Shown here piece by piece: positions 25,143 to 31,725 of a stretch of 33,172 nucleotides of DNA. The stretch is from contig JAAWLO010000020.1 in the NCBI GenBank assembly GCA_022797935.1, positions 1 through 33,172 on the forward strand. The letters run 5' to 3'. The notes under the pieces were generated by a model. That model had not been told where the DNA came from. It saw only the letters and a list, made by a program, of their open reading frames with translations, and ran no database searches. Source of the stretch: Oscillibacter sp. GTDB lineage: Bacteria > Bacillota > Clostridia > Oscillospirales > Oscillospiraceae. Within the stretch, counting starts at the first letter, position 1; each line of letters opens with the position of its first letter. Both the position numbers and the translations under genes were made by a program.

Positions 25143-25180
25143 AAAAGAGGCGCTCACGGTATTCGCAAGCGGCCTCTTTT
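25143..25180 (-). terminator. Hairpin between asd and dapA (terminator or attenuator)
   Basis: On the minus strand AAAAGAGGC-c-GCT pairs with AGC-GCCTCTTTT around a 13-base loop; the U-rich 3' arm runs into CCGTTT. It would reduce read-through from asd into dapA or hold an mRNA end between them. Confidence 0.6.
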
Positions 25181-25206
25181 GTAGACATATGGAAAGTGTA
25201 TAAGCG

Positions 25207-26301
25207 TTATCGAACCGTCTCGATATAACCCTTGGCGCACAGCAGCTCAGCCAGCAGGACCGCGCCGCCTGCCGCGCCCCGGAGGGTGTTGTGGCTGAGG
25301 CCCACGAACTTGTAATCGTATTGGGTATCCTCCCGCAGGCGGCCCAGGGAGACCGCCATGCCGTTTTCCAGATTCCGGTCCAGCCGGGTCTGGGGCCGGT
25401 CCGGCTCCTCAAAGTAGTGGAGGAACTGCTTGGGGGCGGAGGGCAGGGCCAGTTCCTGGGCGGGACCCCGGAAAGAGGCCCAGTCTGCCTTAATCTGTTC
25501 CGCGGAGGGCTTTTTGCCTTCCTGGAATTTCAGGAATACCGCCGCCATGTGACCGTCCTGGCAGGCTACCCGGAAACACTGCGCAGTGATGGCGGGACCG
25601 GCGGCGTTGATGATTTTGCCGTCTTCTACCCGGCCCCACAGCTTCAGGGGCTCCTGCTCGCTCTTCTCTTCCTCGCCGCCGATGTAGGGGATGCAGTTAT
25701 CCACCATTTCCGGCCAGCGGGCAAAGGTTTTGCCTGCGCCGGAGATGGCTTGATAGGTGCAGACCAGAGCCCGGTCAATGCCGTATTTCAGCAGGGGATG
25801 CAGGGCGGGGACATAGCTCTGGAGGGAGCAGTTGCTTTTCACGGCGATAAAACCCCGTTTGCAGCCCAGGCGCCTGCGCTGCGCGTCGATCACCTCCAGG
25901 TGTCCGGCGTTGATCTCCGGCACCACCATGGGCACGTCGTCCGTCCAGCGGTGGGCGGAGTTGTTGGAGACAATGGGACACTCCAGCTTGGCGTATTTCT
26001 CCTCCAGGGCCCGGATTTCCTCCTTCTTCATGTCCACGGCGCAGAAGCAGAAGTCTACCATGGCGGCCAGCTTCTCCGCGTCGGCCTCCGCGTCCAGAAT
26101 GACCAGCTTCTTGGCCCCCTCCGGCATGGGGGACATCATAGCCCAGCGGGGACCGGCGGCCTCTTCATAGGTTTTTCCGGCGCTGCGGGCGCTGGCGGCC
26201 ACCGCCGTGAGGCAAAACCAGGGGTGATTCTCTAAAAGAGTGAGAAAGCGCTGGCCCACCATGCCGGTGCAGCCAATGACGCCAACCTTGTACTGTTTCA
26301 T
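25207..26301 (-). CDS. asd: Aspartate-semialdehyde dehydrogenase (archaeal/fungal-type branch)
   Basis: Reduces aspartyl phosphate to aspartate semialdehyde with NADPH, the substrate for DapA and for threonine/methionine synthesis. It has 364 residues. The Rossmann start MKQYKVGVIGCTGMVGQRFL has the GxTGxVG nucleotide motif; the active-site Cys158 lies in VKSNCSLQSYVPALHPL, followed by CTYQAISGAGKTFARWPEM. The sequence around the cysteine and the SGAGK phrase resemble the longer archaeal/fungal-type enzymes more than the E. coli type. AAGGAG precedes the ATG at 26301; the frame is open upstream without coding signs. It lies directly upstream of dapA on the same strand, with a hairpin in the 102-base gap. 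Confidence 0.95.
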   Translation of the reverse strand: MKQYKVGVIGCTGMVGQRFLTLLENHPWFCLTAVAASARSAGKTYEEAAGPRWAMMSPMPEGAKKLVILDAEADAEKLAAMVDFCFCAVDMKKEEIRALEEKYAKLECPIVSNNSAHRWTDDVPMVVPEINAGHLEVIDAQRRRLGCKRGFIAVKSNCSLQSYVPALHPLLKYGIDRALVCTYQAISGAGKTFARWPEMVDNCIPYIGGEEEKSEQEPLKLWGRVEDGKIINAAGPAITAQCFRVACQDGHMAAVFLKFQEGKKPSAEQIKADWASFRGPAQELALPSAPKQFLHYFEEPDRPQTRLDRNLENGMAVSLGRLREDTQYDYKFVGLSHNTLRGAAGGAVLLAELLCAKGYIETVR

Positions 26302-26478
26302 GGGACACTCCTTCCGCCGCCGGAGGGGATGTGGAATTCTGGGTTGAATAAACAGCGGCTTTGTATTATAATATTCGCAAACAGCAACGTTTGTGCTTGA
26401 CGCACGGACAAATGTCTGCTGTAGGTATGATAACATGATTTCCCCGGCACGTCAAGACGGGGGGCATTGGGAGGTTCC

Positions 26479-28152
26479 ATGAAAAAACTGCTTCTGGCGC
26501 TCTTTTTCGTTGTGACTTTTTTCGCCCTGGAGACGGTTCCCGCCTCCGCAGTGGTGAATGACATGGTGAAGGTGGGCCTGCGCTACGGCAGCTCCGCCAT
26601 GTTTTCCGCCAATCTGGAAAACGCGGTGGGCTCAGGCTACGAGTTCGGGTATTATGACGACAGCCGGACCTTTACGTCTCTGGGCTGGACGGAGGAGACC
26701 GCCATTTCCATGACCGCTTCCGGTGCTATTTATATGGATGGCAGCGGGAATTATTCCTCTTCCGTCCCGGCGGGAGGCTATCGCAGTCTGGGGTCCTGGC
26801 GTGTCCAGCTGGAGGGATTCTCGTCCTATGACGAGGCCCTCTCCCGGGCCCGGTCCGAGGGGGGGTGGCCTGCCTGGGCAGACTGGGCGTACGTGGTCCG
26901 TCTGGGCGGCTTTGACAGCCAGGGAGAGGCGGAAAGCGCGGCGGAACGCCTGGGAGGCCGGGCGGTACGGGCCTCCTCCACCGGTGTGACGGTAACGCGG
27001 ACCCGGTCGGCGGATGTCCTCTTCGAGTTCGACTGCGGCGGCGTGCTGGCTCTGGGCGTCCGGCCCTCCGGGCAGGAGACCGCCACCTGGTTCCGGGGTT
27101 ATCAGTACGCCGGGGGTTTCGAGTATCCCCGGGTGACCGGCGGAAATCTCAACGTGGTCAACGTGCTGCATGTGGAGGACTACGTCAAGGGCGTCATCCC
27201 CTACGAGATGGGAGGGGACTGGCCCTTGGCGGCGCTGGAGGCGCAGGCGGTCTGTGCCCGGACCTATGTCTTCGGCCACAGCAAGCACCTCAGCGGCAGC
27301 GGCTTCGACGTGTGCGGCGGCACGGACTGTCAGGTCTACAATGGCCGGGGCAGCGGCGCCGCGTCCCCTACCGCCGCCAGCGATCAGGCAGTAACCAATA
27401 CGGCCGGACAGTGTATCTATTACAACGGTGCGCTGGTGCAGGACGCGGTGTACCACGCATCCGACGGCGGGGCCACCGAGGACGGAGCCAACGTCTGGGG
27501 TACGGACACCGGCTATCTGAAGGGAAAGCTGGACCCTTACGAGGCGCAGACCTCCGTGCCCAACAACCAGTATACCGTCACCTACACGGCGGCGGAGCTG
27601 GGCTGGATTCTGGACCAGAAAGGCTATTCGGTCGGCACGCTGCAAAATGCTTATGTATCGGAGTACACACCCACCGGAAACGTGAAACAGGTGACCTTTG
27701 TGGGCACCGGCGGAACGAAAACCGTCACGGGCGACACCTGCCGGACCATTTTCTACAGCAGTACCTATCACAAATCCGTCAGCAGCCTTCGCTTCGACAT
27801 CAATGGCCGTCAGGGAGGCCAGAGTGTTTCTTCCGGCGGTCTGGTGGTCAACGGCAGTACGCCTCTTCCCGCTTTGGACGGAGTCAGCGTCATTTCCGGC
27901 AGCGGAACGCTCAGTACGCTCACGGGAAACAGCGCTTCCGTTATTTCCGCTTCCGGAACCGCAGTAGTCTCTGCTTCGGGAGGCGGCCAGCCTGCCGCGC
28001 CTACCGGCAGCAGCGGCAGCTTTACGATTACTGGCACGGGCAACGGCCATAACGTGGGCATGAGCCAGTACGGGGCCAAGGCCATGGCGGAGCTGGGACA
28101 CAGCTATCGGGAAATTCTGGAATTCTATTACACCAATATTACCATTGCCTGA
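26479..28152 (+). CDS. SpoIID/LytB domain protein with SPOR-like segments
   Basis: Exported protein of 557 residues. Residues 1-24 are a signal peptide (cleavage after VPASA). Two SPOR-like segments follow, WRVQLEGFSSYDEALSRARS at about 107-126 and YVVRLGGFDSQGEAESAAER at 138-157; SPOR units bind glycan strands lacking stem peptides. The SpoIID domain begins near 222: NVLHVEDYVKGVIPYEMGGD with the probable catalytic Glu243, then EAQAVCARTYVF, and it closes with GHNVGMSQYGAKAMAELGHS and YYTNI. A Ser/Gly/Val-rich insert of about 80 residues (from GGQSVSSGG) separates the two conserved parts. SpoIID is a lytic transglycosylase of forespore engulfment, but SpoIID-like proteins also occur outside sporulation. 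GGGAGG precedes the ATG; queA starts nine bases after its stop. Confidence 0.93.
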   Translation: MKKLLLALFFVVTFFALETVPASAVVNDMVKVGLRYGSSAMFSANLENAVGSGYEFGYYDDSRTFTSLGWTEETAISMTASGAIYMDGSGNYSSSVPAGGYRSLGSWRVQLEGFSSYDEALSRARSEGGWPAWADWAYVVRLGGFDSQGEAESAAERLGGRAVRASSTGVTVTRTRSADVLFEFDCGGVLALGVRPSGQETATWFRGYQYAGGFEYPRVTGGNLNVVNVLHVEDYVKGVIPYEMGGDWPLAALEAQAVCARTYVFGHSKHLSGSGFDVCGGTDCQVYNGRGSGAASPTAASDQAVTNTAGQCIYYNGALVQDAVYHASDGGATEDGANVWGTDTGYLKGKLDPYEAQTSVPNNQYTVTYTAAELGWILDQKGYSVGTLQNAYVSEYTPTGNVKQVTFVGTGGTKTVTGDTCRTIFYSSTYHKSVSSLRFDINGRQGGQSVSSGGLVVNGSTPLPALDGVSVISGSGTLSTLTGNSASVISASGTAVVSASGGGQPAAPTGSSGSFTITGTGNGHNVGMSQYGAKAMAELGHSYREILEFYYTNITIA

Positions 28153-28161
28153 GGATACTGC

Positions 28162-29187
28162 ATGAAAACAAGTGATTTTTACTACGACCTGCCGCCGGAG
28201 CTGATTGCGCAGACGCCCATTTCCCAGAGGGATGGCTCCCGCCTTATGACGCTGAACCGGGAGACGGGGAAGACCGGACACCGGCGGTTTTATGAACTTC
28301 CGGAGCTGCTGAACCCCGGAGACTGTTTGATTTTGAATGACTCCCGCGTCCTGCCTGCCCGCTTGCTGGGCCAGCGCCTGCCCGGCGGGGGAGCCTGCGA
28401 GGTGTTGCTGCTGACGGACCGGGGTGAGAATGTCTGGGAGTGTCTGGTCCGTCCCGGACGGAAGCTGCACCCCGGTGCGCGAATGACCTTTGGCGGCGGC
28501 ATGCTCACGGCCGAGGTCACCGGAGAGGAGGCGGACGGGAACCGCCTGGTTCGGTTTTCCTACCAGGGGATTTTTCTGGAGGTGCTGGAGCAGCTGGGGC
28601 GGATGCCTCTGCCGCCCTACATCAAGGAGGAGCTGCAGGACCGGGAACGGTATCAGACGGTGTATTCCAAGGTGCTGGGCAGTGCCGCCGCTCCCACAGC
28701 GGGGCTGCACTTCACGCCGGAGCTGCTGGCGGCGCTGGCGGCCAAGGGCGTGGGCATTGGCTATGTGACCCTCCATGTGGGGCTGGGCACCTTCCGGCCG
28801 GTAAAAGAGGATACGCTGGAGGACCACGCCATGCACAGCGAATTCTGCACAATTCCCCCGGAGACGGCGGACCTCATCAACCGCACAAAAACAACGGGAG
28901 GACGCTGCATCTGTGTGGGAACCACCTCCTGCCGGACGCTGGAGTCCTGGGCGGGGGAGGACGGCCATATGGAGGCCAAGTCGGGTTGGACGAACATCTA
29001 TATTTACCCGGGCTACCGCTTCCGGGTAATGGATGGCCTGATTACCAATTTTCACCTGCCGGAAAGCACGCTGATTATGTTGGTCTCGGCTTTTGCGGGG
29101 CGGAAACATGTTCTGGCGGCCTATCGGGAGGCGGTGGAGGAGCGGTATCGCTTTTTCTCCTTCGGGGACGCCATGCTGCTTTTGTGA
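28162..29187 (+). CDS. queA: S-adenosylmethionine:tRNA ribosyltransferase-isomerase QueA
   Basis: Converts preQ1 in tRNA to epoxyqueuosine using the ribosyl group of S-adenosylmethionine. It has 341 residues, full length. It opens [20 protein letters not shown] and contains [13 protein letters not shown], the family segment [37 protein letters not shown] and [11 protein letters not shown], ending in [15 protein letters not shown] and [20 protein letters not shown]. It begins nine bases after the SpoIID-like gene with GAGGAT as ribosome site, and is followed 11 bases later by the TfoX-type gene. tgt, which inserts preQ1 into tRNA just before this step, lies in the same operon about 590 bases downstream. 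Confidence 0.97.
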   Translation: MKTSDFYYDLPPELIAQTPISQRDGSRLMTLNRETGKTGHRRFYELPELLNPGDCLILNDSRVLPARLLGQRLPGGGACEVLLLTDRGENVWECLVRPGRKLHPGARMTFGGGMLTAEVTGEEADGNRLVRFSYQGIFLEVLEQLGRMPLPPYIKEELQDRERYQTVYSKVLGSAAAPTAGLHFTPELLAALAAKGVGIGYVTLHVGLGTFRPVKEDTLEDHAMHSEFCTIPPETADLINRTKTTGGRCICVGTTSCRTLESWAGEDGHMEAKSGWTNIYIYPGYRFRVMDGLITNFHLPESTLIMLVSAFAGRKHVLAAYREAVEERYRFFSFGDAMLLL

Positions 29188-29198
29188 GGAGGGAACCG

Positions 29199-29449
29199 AT
29201 GGTATTGACGGATCTTCCCAACGTAGGCCCAAGCTGGCGGAGAATCTCCGCCGGGTGGGACTGGAGACTCCGGAGGCTTTCCGGGCGGCGGGGGCCCGGG
29301 AGGCCTTTCTCCGCGTGCGGGCCCAGGTGGCCCCTACAGCCTGTTTCCATCAGCTCACCGCCCTAGCCGGGGCGGAGCTGGGAATCCCCAAGAAGGCCAT
29401 CCCCGCAGAGGAACAGGCGGCGCTGCGGGCCTTTTTTGACGGACTGTGA
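29199..29449 (+). pseudogene. TfoX C-terminal-domain protein, interrupted by a -1 frameshift
   Basis: Starts ATG 29199 after GAGGAGGG as MVLTDLPNVGP, the normal opening of the TfoX_C (Sxy) helical domain. The matching continuation, KLAENLRRVGLETPEAFRAA followed by GAREAFLRVRAQ and ending FFDGL at 29449, is in a different frame. The two parts join if one base is added at about 29229-29233 (CCCAAG to CCCAAAG), giving 83 residues, the size of stand-alone TfoX_C proteins. As it stands the ATG frame continues into unrelated sequence to 29366. TfoX-family proteins are linked to competence regulation in Gammaproteobacteria; in Clostridia their role is unclear. It may be a real mutation, a sequencing error in a short homopolymer, or, less likely, slippage at CCA/CCC. 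Confidence 0.8.
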
Positions 29450-29461
29450 GAAGGCCGGGCC

Positions 29462-29793
29462 ATGATTTTCCGATATGCCGGGCTGAAAAGATACGTGGAG
29501 GAGGATTTTGAGCGCTTTTATCAGCTGGTCTTCCAGGGAGAACGGATCCTTCCCGCCGTTTTGGATGAATACCGTGCCGGAGAGGGTTTTTCCGTCACGG
29601 AGAACATCTGCATCCACATTTTTTAGCCCTGAATTATGTGGAGAAGGGGCTGGATGCGGAGAAAATCGTCAGGAAGCTGGAAGGACTGCTGACGGAAGAA
29701 ACCGGGCACGCTGTCCGGACCGCGCTGGGAATGGAGCGCGCGGAATTGACGAAAGATTTAAATAAAGGAGTTTTTGCGTGTTTAAAGTTCTGA
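29462..29793 (+). pseudogene. Unknown small protein interrupted by a -1 frameshift at a T6 run
   Basis: From ATG 29462 the frame reads MIFRYAGLKRYVEEDFERFY and on to ENICIHIF, then stops at TAG 29624. In the -1 frame the sequence continues LALNYVEKGLDAEKIVRKLE, GLLTEETGHAVRTALGMERA and ELTKDLNKGVFACLKF to TGA 29793, with equally protein-like codons. Adding one T to the run at 29619-29624 joins them into about 110 residues, helical and charged, with no family I recognise. The end overlaps the tgt start by 16 bases, which fits translational coupling. Causes could be a true indel, homopolymer under-calling, or -1 slippage of tRNA-Phe on TTT before the TAG. The preceding gene has the same type of defect. 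Confidence 0.65.
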
Positions 29794-30911
29794 AAACAGA
29801 GGGCCGTGCCCGGCGCGGCCAGTTTTTCTGCGCCCACGGCGGCGTGGTACAGACCCCGGTGTTTATGAACGTAGGCACCCAGGCCGCGATTAAGGGCGGT
29901 GTGGATGCCTTTGACTTGCGGGAGGTTGGCTGCCAAATCGAGCTGAGCAATACCTATCACCTCCACCTGCGTCCCGGAGATGCGCTCATCCGCCAAATGG
30001 GAGGACTGCATAAGTTCATGAACTGGGACGGTCCGATTCTGACAGACTCCGGCGGCTTCCAGGTGTTCTCCCTGGCGCCTCTGCGGCGCATCAAGGAGGA
30101 GGGGGTGTATTTTGCCTCCCACGTGGACGGGCGGAAGATTTTCATGGGACCCGAGGAATCCATGCAGATTCAGTCCAATCTGGGCAGTGACATTGCCATG
30201 GCCTTTGACGAGTGCGTGGAAAACCCGGCAGCCTACGAATACGCCAAAGCCTCCTGTGAGCGGACCCTCCGCTGGTTGGCCCGGTGCAAGGCGGAGCATG
30301 ACCGGCTCAACGGCCAGCCGGAGACCCTGAACCCCCAACAGCTTCTGTTTGGCATCAACCAGGGGGCTACGTTTGAAGACCTGCGGATTTGGCACATGCA
30401 GGAAATCGCAAAGCTGGATTGCGACGGCTATGCCATTGGAGGCCTGGCGGTGGGGGAGCCCACGCAGGTGATGTACGATATCATTGACGCGGTGGAGCCC
30501 CATATGCCAAAGGAGAAACCCCGGTACCTGATGGGGGTGGGAACGCCCAGCAATATCGTGGAAGCGGTTGCCCGAGGGGTGGACTTTTTCGACTGCGTCA
30601 TGCCCTCCCGGAACGGGCGGCACGGCAAGCTCTTCACCTGGGAAGGAACGGTGAATATCCTCAATGCCAAATACGCCAAGGATGAGCGGCCTATCAGCGA
30701 AAGCTGCGGCTGTCCGGTCTGCCAGCGGTTTTCCAGGGCCTATCTGCGCCACTTGTTCAAGGCGGAAGAGACCTTGGCCCTCCGGCTGGCGGTGCTGCAC
30801 AACCTGTATTTTTACAACGAGATGATGGCCAAAATCCGGGAGGCTCTGGACGAAGACCGTTTTGGGGAGTTCCGGGCGGTGTACAGTGAAAAGCTGGCGG
30901 AAAGAGTCTGA
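29778..30911 (+). CDS. tgt: tRNA-guanine transglycosylase
   Basis: Exchanges guanine-34 of GUN-anticodon tRNAs for preQ1 in queuosine synthesis. It has 377 residues, full bacterial length. The catalytic Asp90 lies in ILTDSGGFQVFSL; NTYHLHLRPGDALI and GGLAVGEPTQVMYDIID are family signatures. The second active-site aspartate is in the GVDFFDCVMPSRNGRHGKLF region, and the zinc site is CGCPVCQRFSRAYLRHLF with the later His in LAVLHNLYFYNEMM. The start is GTG 29778 with AAAGGAG 7 bases upstream, giving MFKVLKTEGRARRGQF; no ATG fits. It follows the frameshifted unknown gene and is followed three bases later by the YdbC-type gene. queA upstream completes a queuosine pair. Confidence 0.98.
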   Translation: MFKVLKTEGRARRGQFFCAHGGVVQTPVFMNVGTQAAIKGGVDAFDLREVGCQIELSNTYHLHLRPGDALIRQMGGLHKFMNWDGPILTDSGGFQVFSLAPLRRIKEEGVYFASHVDGRKIFMGPEESMQIQSNLGSDIAMAFDECVENPAAYEYAKASCERTLRWLARCKAEHDRLNGQPETLNPQQLLFGINQGATFEDLRIWHMQEIAKLDCDGYAIGGLAVGEPTQVMYDIIDAVEPHMPKEKPRYLMGVGTPSNIVEAVARGVDFFDCVMPSRNGRHGKLFTWEGTVNILNAKYAKDERPISESCGCPVCQRFSRAYLRHLFKAEETLALRLAVLHNLYFYNEMMAKIREALDEDRFGEFRAVYSEKLAERV

Positions 30912-30914
30912 GAG

Positions 30915-31130
30915 ATGTTGAAGTTTGTGATTTACCGGCGCCTGGCGGACCTCTCCCGGCCCAACAACGGCTGGACAAAGGAGCTGAATCAGGTCAGCTG
31001 GAACGACCGGGAGCCGGTGTACGACATCCGGGCTTGGAATGCGGACCACAGCAAATGCGGCAAAGGGGTAACGCTGACGGCAGGGGAACTGGCGGCTCTG
31101 CGGGAGGCGCTGCTGGACTGGAAATCGTGA
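30915..31130 (+). CDS. YdbC/PC4-type single-stranded DNA-binding protein
   Basis: Small protein of 71 residues. The sequence pattern KFVIYRRLADLSRPNNGWTK, ELNQVSWNDREPVYDIRAWN and KCGKGVTLTAGELAALREAL matches the YdbC family, a bacterial branch of the PC4/Sub1 transcription-coactivator fold that binds single-stranded DNA or RNA as a dimer. Family proteins are about 70-80 residues, so this one is complete. It begins three bases after the tgt stop with only a weak ribosome site (GAGAG), so translation is probably coupled to tgt. It is the last gene of the queA-tgt transcript, followed by an inverted repeat that may terminate it. Confidence 0.88.
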   Translation: MLKFVIYRRLADLSRPNNGWTKELNQVSWNDREPVYDIRAWNADHSKCGKGVTLTAGELAALREALLDWKS

Positions 31131-31149
31131 CCTGCCGCAGCTCTTCCAG

Positions 31150-31207
31150 GGTCTGTTCCCATAAGGCAAAACACACGGTTTTCCGGCAGATTCAATGGGA
31201 ACAGACC
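31150..31207 (+). terminator. Long inverted repeat after the queA-tgt operon, probable terminator
   Basis: GGTCTGTTCCCAT (31150-31162) is exactly repeated in reverse complement at 31195-31207, 13 pairs; the 32-base loop contains AAAAC/GTTTT as an inner stem. TTAGAGTTTGTTTT follows. Its size is larger than a usual terminator, and it may belong to the same repeat family as the next element. Confidence 0.55.
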
Positions 31208-31210
31208 TTA

Positions 31211-31340
31211 GAGTTTGTTTTAAAACGGTCAAAACGCCGTCTAGGGGTATCTGATTCCGTCAGGATTCCTGCGTCCAATCGCCTTGCCTGACGGAAAAAT
31301 CTGCCCCAATCCGACATTCCGCCGGTTTTAAAACGGACTC
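31211..31340. repeat. Nested imperfect palindrome of about 130 bp, MITE- or REP-like
   Basis: Outer arms GAGTTTGTTTTAAAACGG (31211-31228) and CCGGTTTTAAAACGGACTC (31322-31340) are near-perfect inverted copies. Inside lie GGGG/CCCC and a perfect 10-bp pair, TTCCGTCAGG (31255-31264) with CCTGACGGAA (31287-31296). No open frame is present. Terminal inverted repeats enclosing a foldable core without genes are typical of miniature transposable elements; no target-site duplication is evident. Confidence 0.6.
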
Positions 31341-31371
31341 CAGGATGCAAATCACGGGAGTAAAAGCATCA

Positions 31372-31605
31372 TCACCCACCCCAGGCTAAGATAAGCCAAG
31401 GGTGGGCCTTATTATTTATCTGTGGTTCTCTGCCTTTGTTGCATATGCTTCGCATGTGCATGGTTCCTTGGTGGTCCTGGTAATAGCTTTTTCCGTACCT
31501 TTCAGCTATACTAACCGCAATAATCGCAAGAACTAATGCTCCCAAAACCAGCAATATCAGTTTTGGCATTATATTATTCGGCATGAAGGACAGCAATTTC
31601 GCCAC
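31372..31605 (-). CDS. Doubtful small membrane protein
   Basis: Open frame of 77 residues from GTG 31605, or 74 from TTG 31596. AAGGGGAG lies 8 bases before the TTG but directly against the GTG, so TTG is the better start. One hydrophobic helix is clear (about 14-34, PKLILLVLGALVLAIIAVSI), followed by a basic, Tyr/His-rich tail. The last codons and stop lie in the hairpin at 31375-31406, which argues that the tail at least is accidental. Codons are AT-richer than all neighbours. I recognise no family; it could be a real small protein in an acquired segment or a chance frame. Confidence 0.35.
   Translation of the reverse strand: MAKLLSFMPNNIMPKLILLVLGALVLAIIAVSIAERYGKSYYQDHQGTMHMRSICNKGREPQINNKAHPWLILAWGG
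31375..31406. terminator. Hairpin with possible terminator function
   Basis: CCCACCC (31375-31381) pairs with GGGTGGG (31400-31406) and GGCT with AGCC inside, loop AAGATA. CCTTATTATTTATC follows on the plus strand, so it could stop leftover read-through from the queA-tgt operon. Confidence 0.5.
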
Positions 31606-31679
31606 TCCCCTTCGCTTCTATTCAAATGTGGAGCACCCAGTACGCCGGCCGTCTTCGCAGCTGGAGTATATTCCCTTTG

Positions 31680-31712
31680 GGGGCAGCGCAGCAGTTCTCG
31701 CCGCGCTGCCCC
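31680..31712. terminator. Hairpin downstream of the DUF4340 gene
   Basis: GGGGCAGCGC (31680-31689) pairs perfectly with GCGCTGCCCC (31703-31712), 10 bp with a 13-base loop, 14 bases beyond the stop of the minus-strand gene. No U-run follows on the minus strand, so it may protect the mRNA 3' end rather than terminate by itself. Confidence 0.55.
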
Positions 31713-31725
31713 TATTCTGACTGCC

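Noticed and set aside
25105-25188. Upstream ATG extending DapA by 28 residues
   Set aside because: The extension lies on the asd-dapA hairpin, lacks a ribosome site, and DapA normally begins at the MKHPIFTG-type start.
26632-29232. Minus-strand open frame of 866 codons opposite the SpoIID-like gene and queA
   Set aside because: Spans two unmistakable plus-strand genes and their junction; the product is Arg/Gly/Pro/His-rich without any motif.
29226-29234. Programmed ribosomal frameshift in the TfoX-type gene
   Set aside because: GGCCCAAGC is not a recognised slippery heptamer and no obvious downstream pseudoknot was seen; a one-base indel or error is simpler, though CCA-to-CCC slippage cannot be excluded.
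29634-31232. Minus-strand open frame of 532 codons opposite tgt
   Set aside because: Antisense of tgt and ydbC, no start signals or recognisable domains.
31140-31410. CRISPR-like array in the repeat-rich gap
   Set aside because: The repeats are nested inverted pairs, not regularly spaced direct repeats with spacers, and no cas gene is present.
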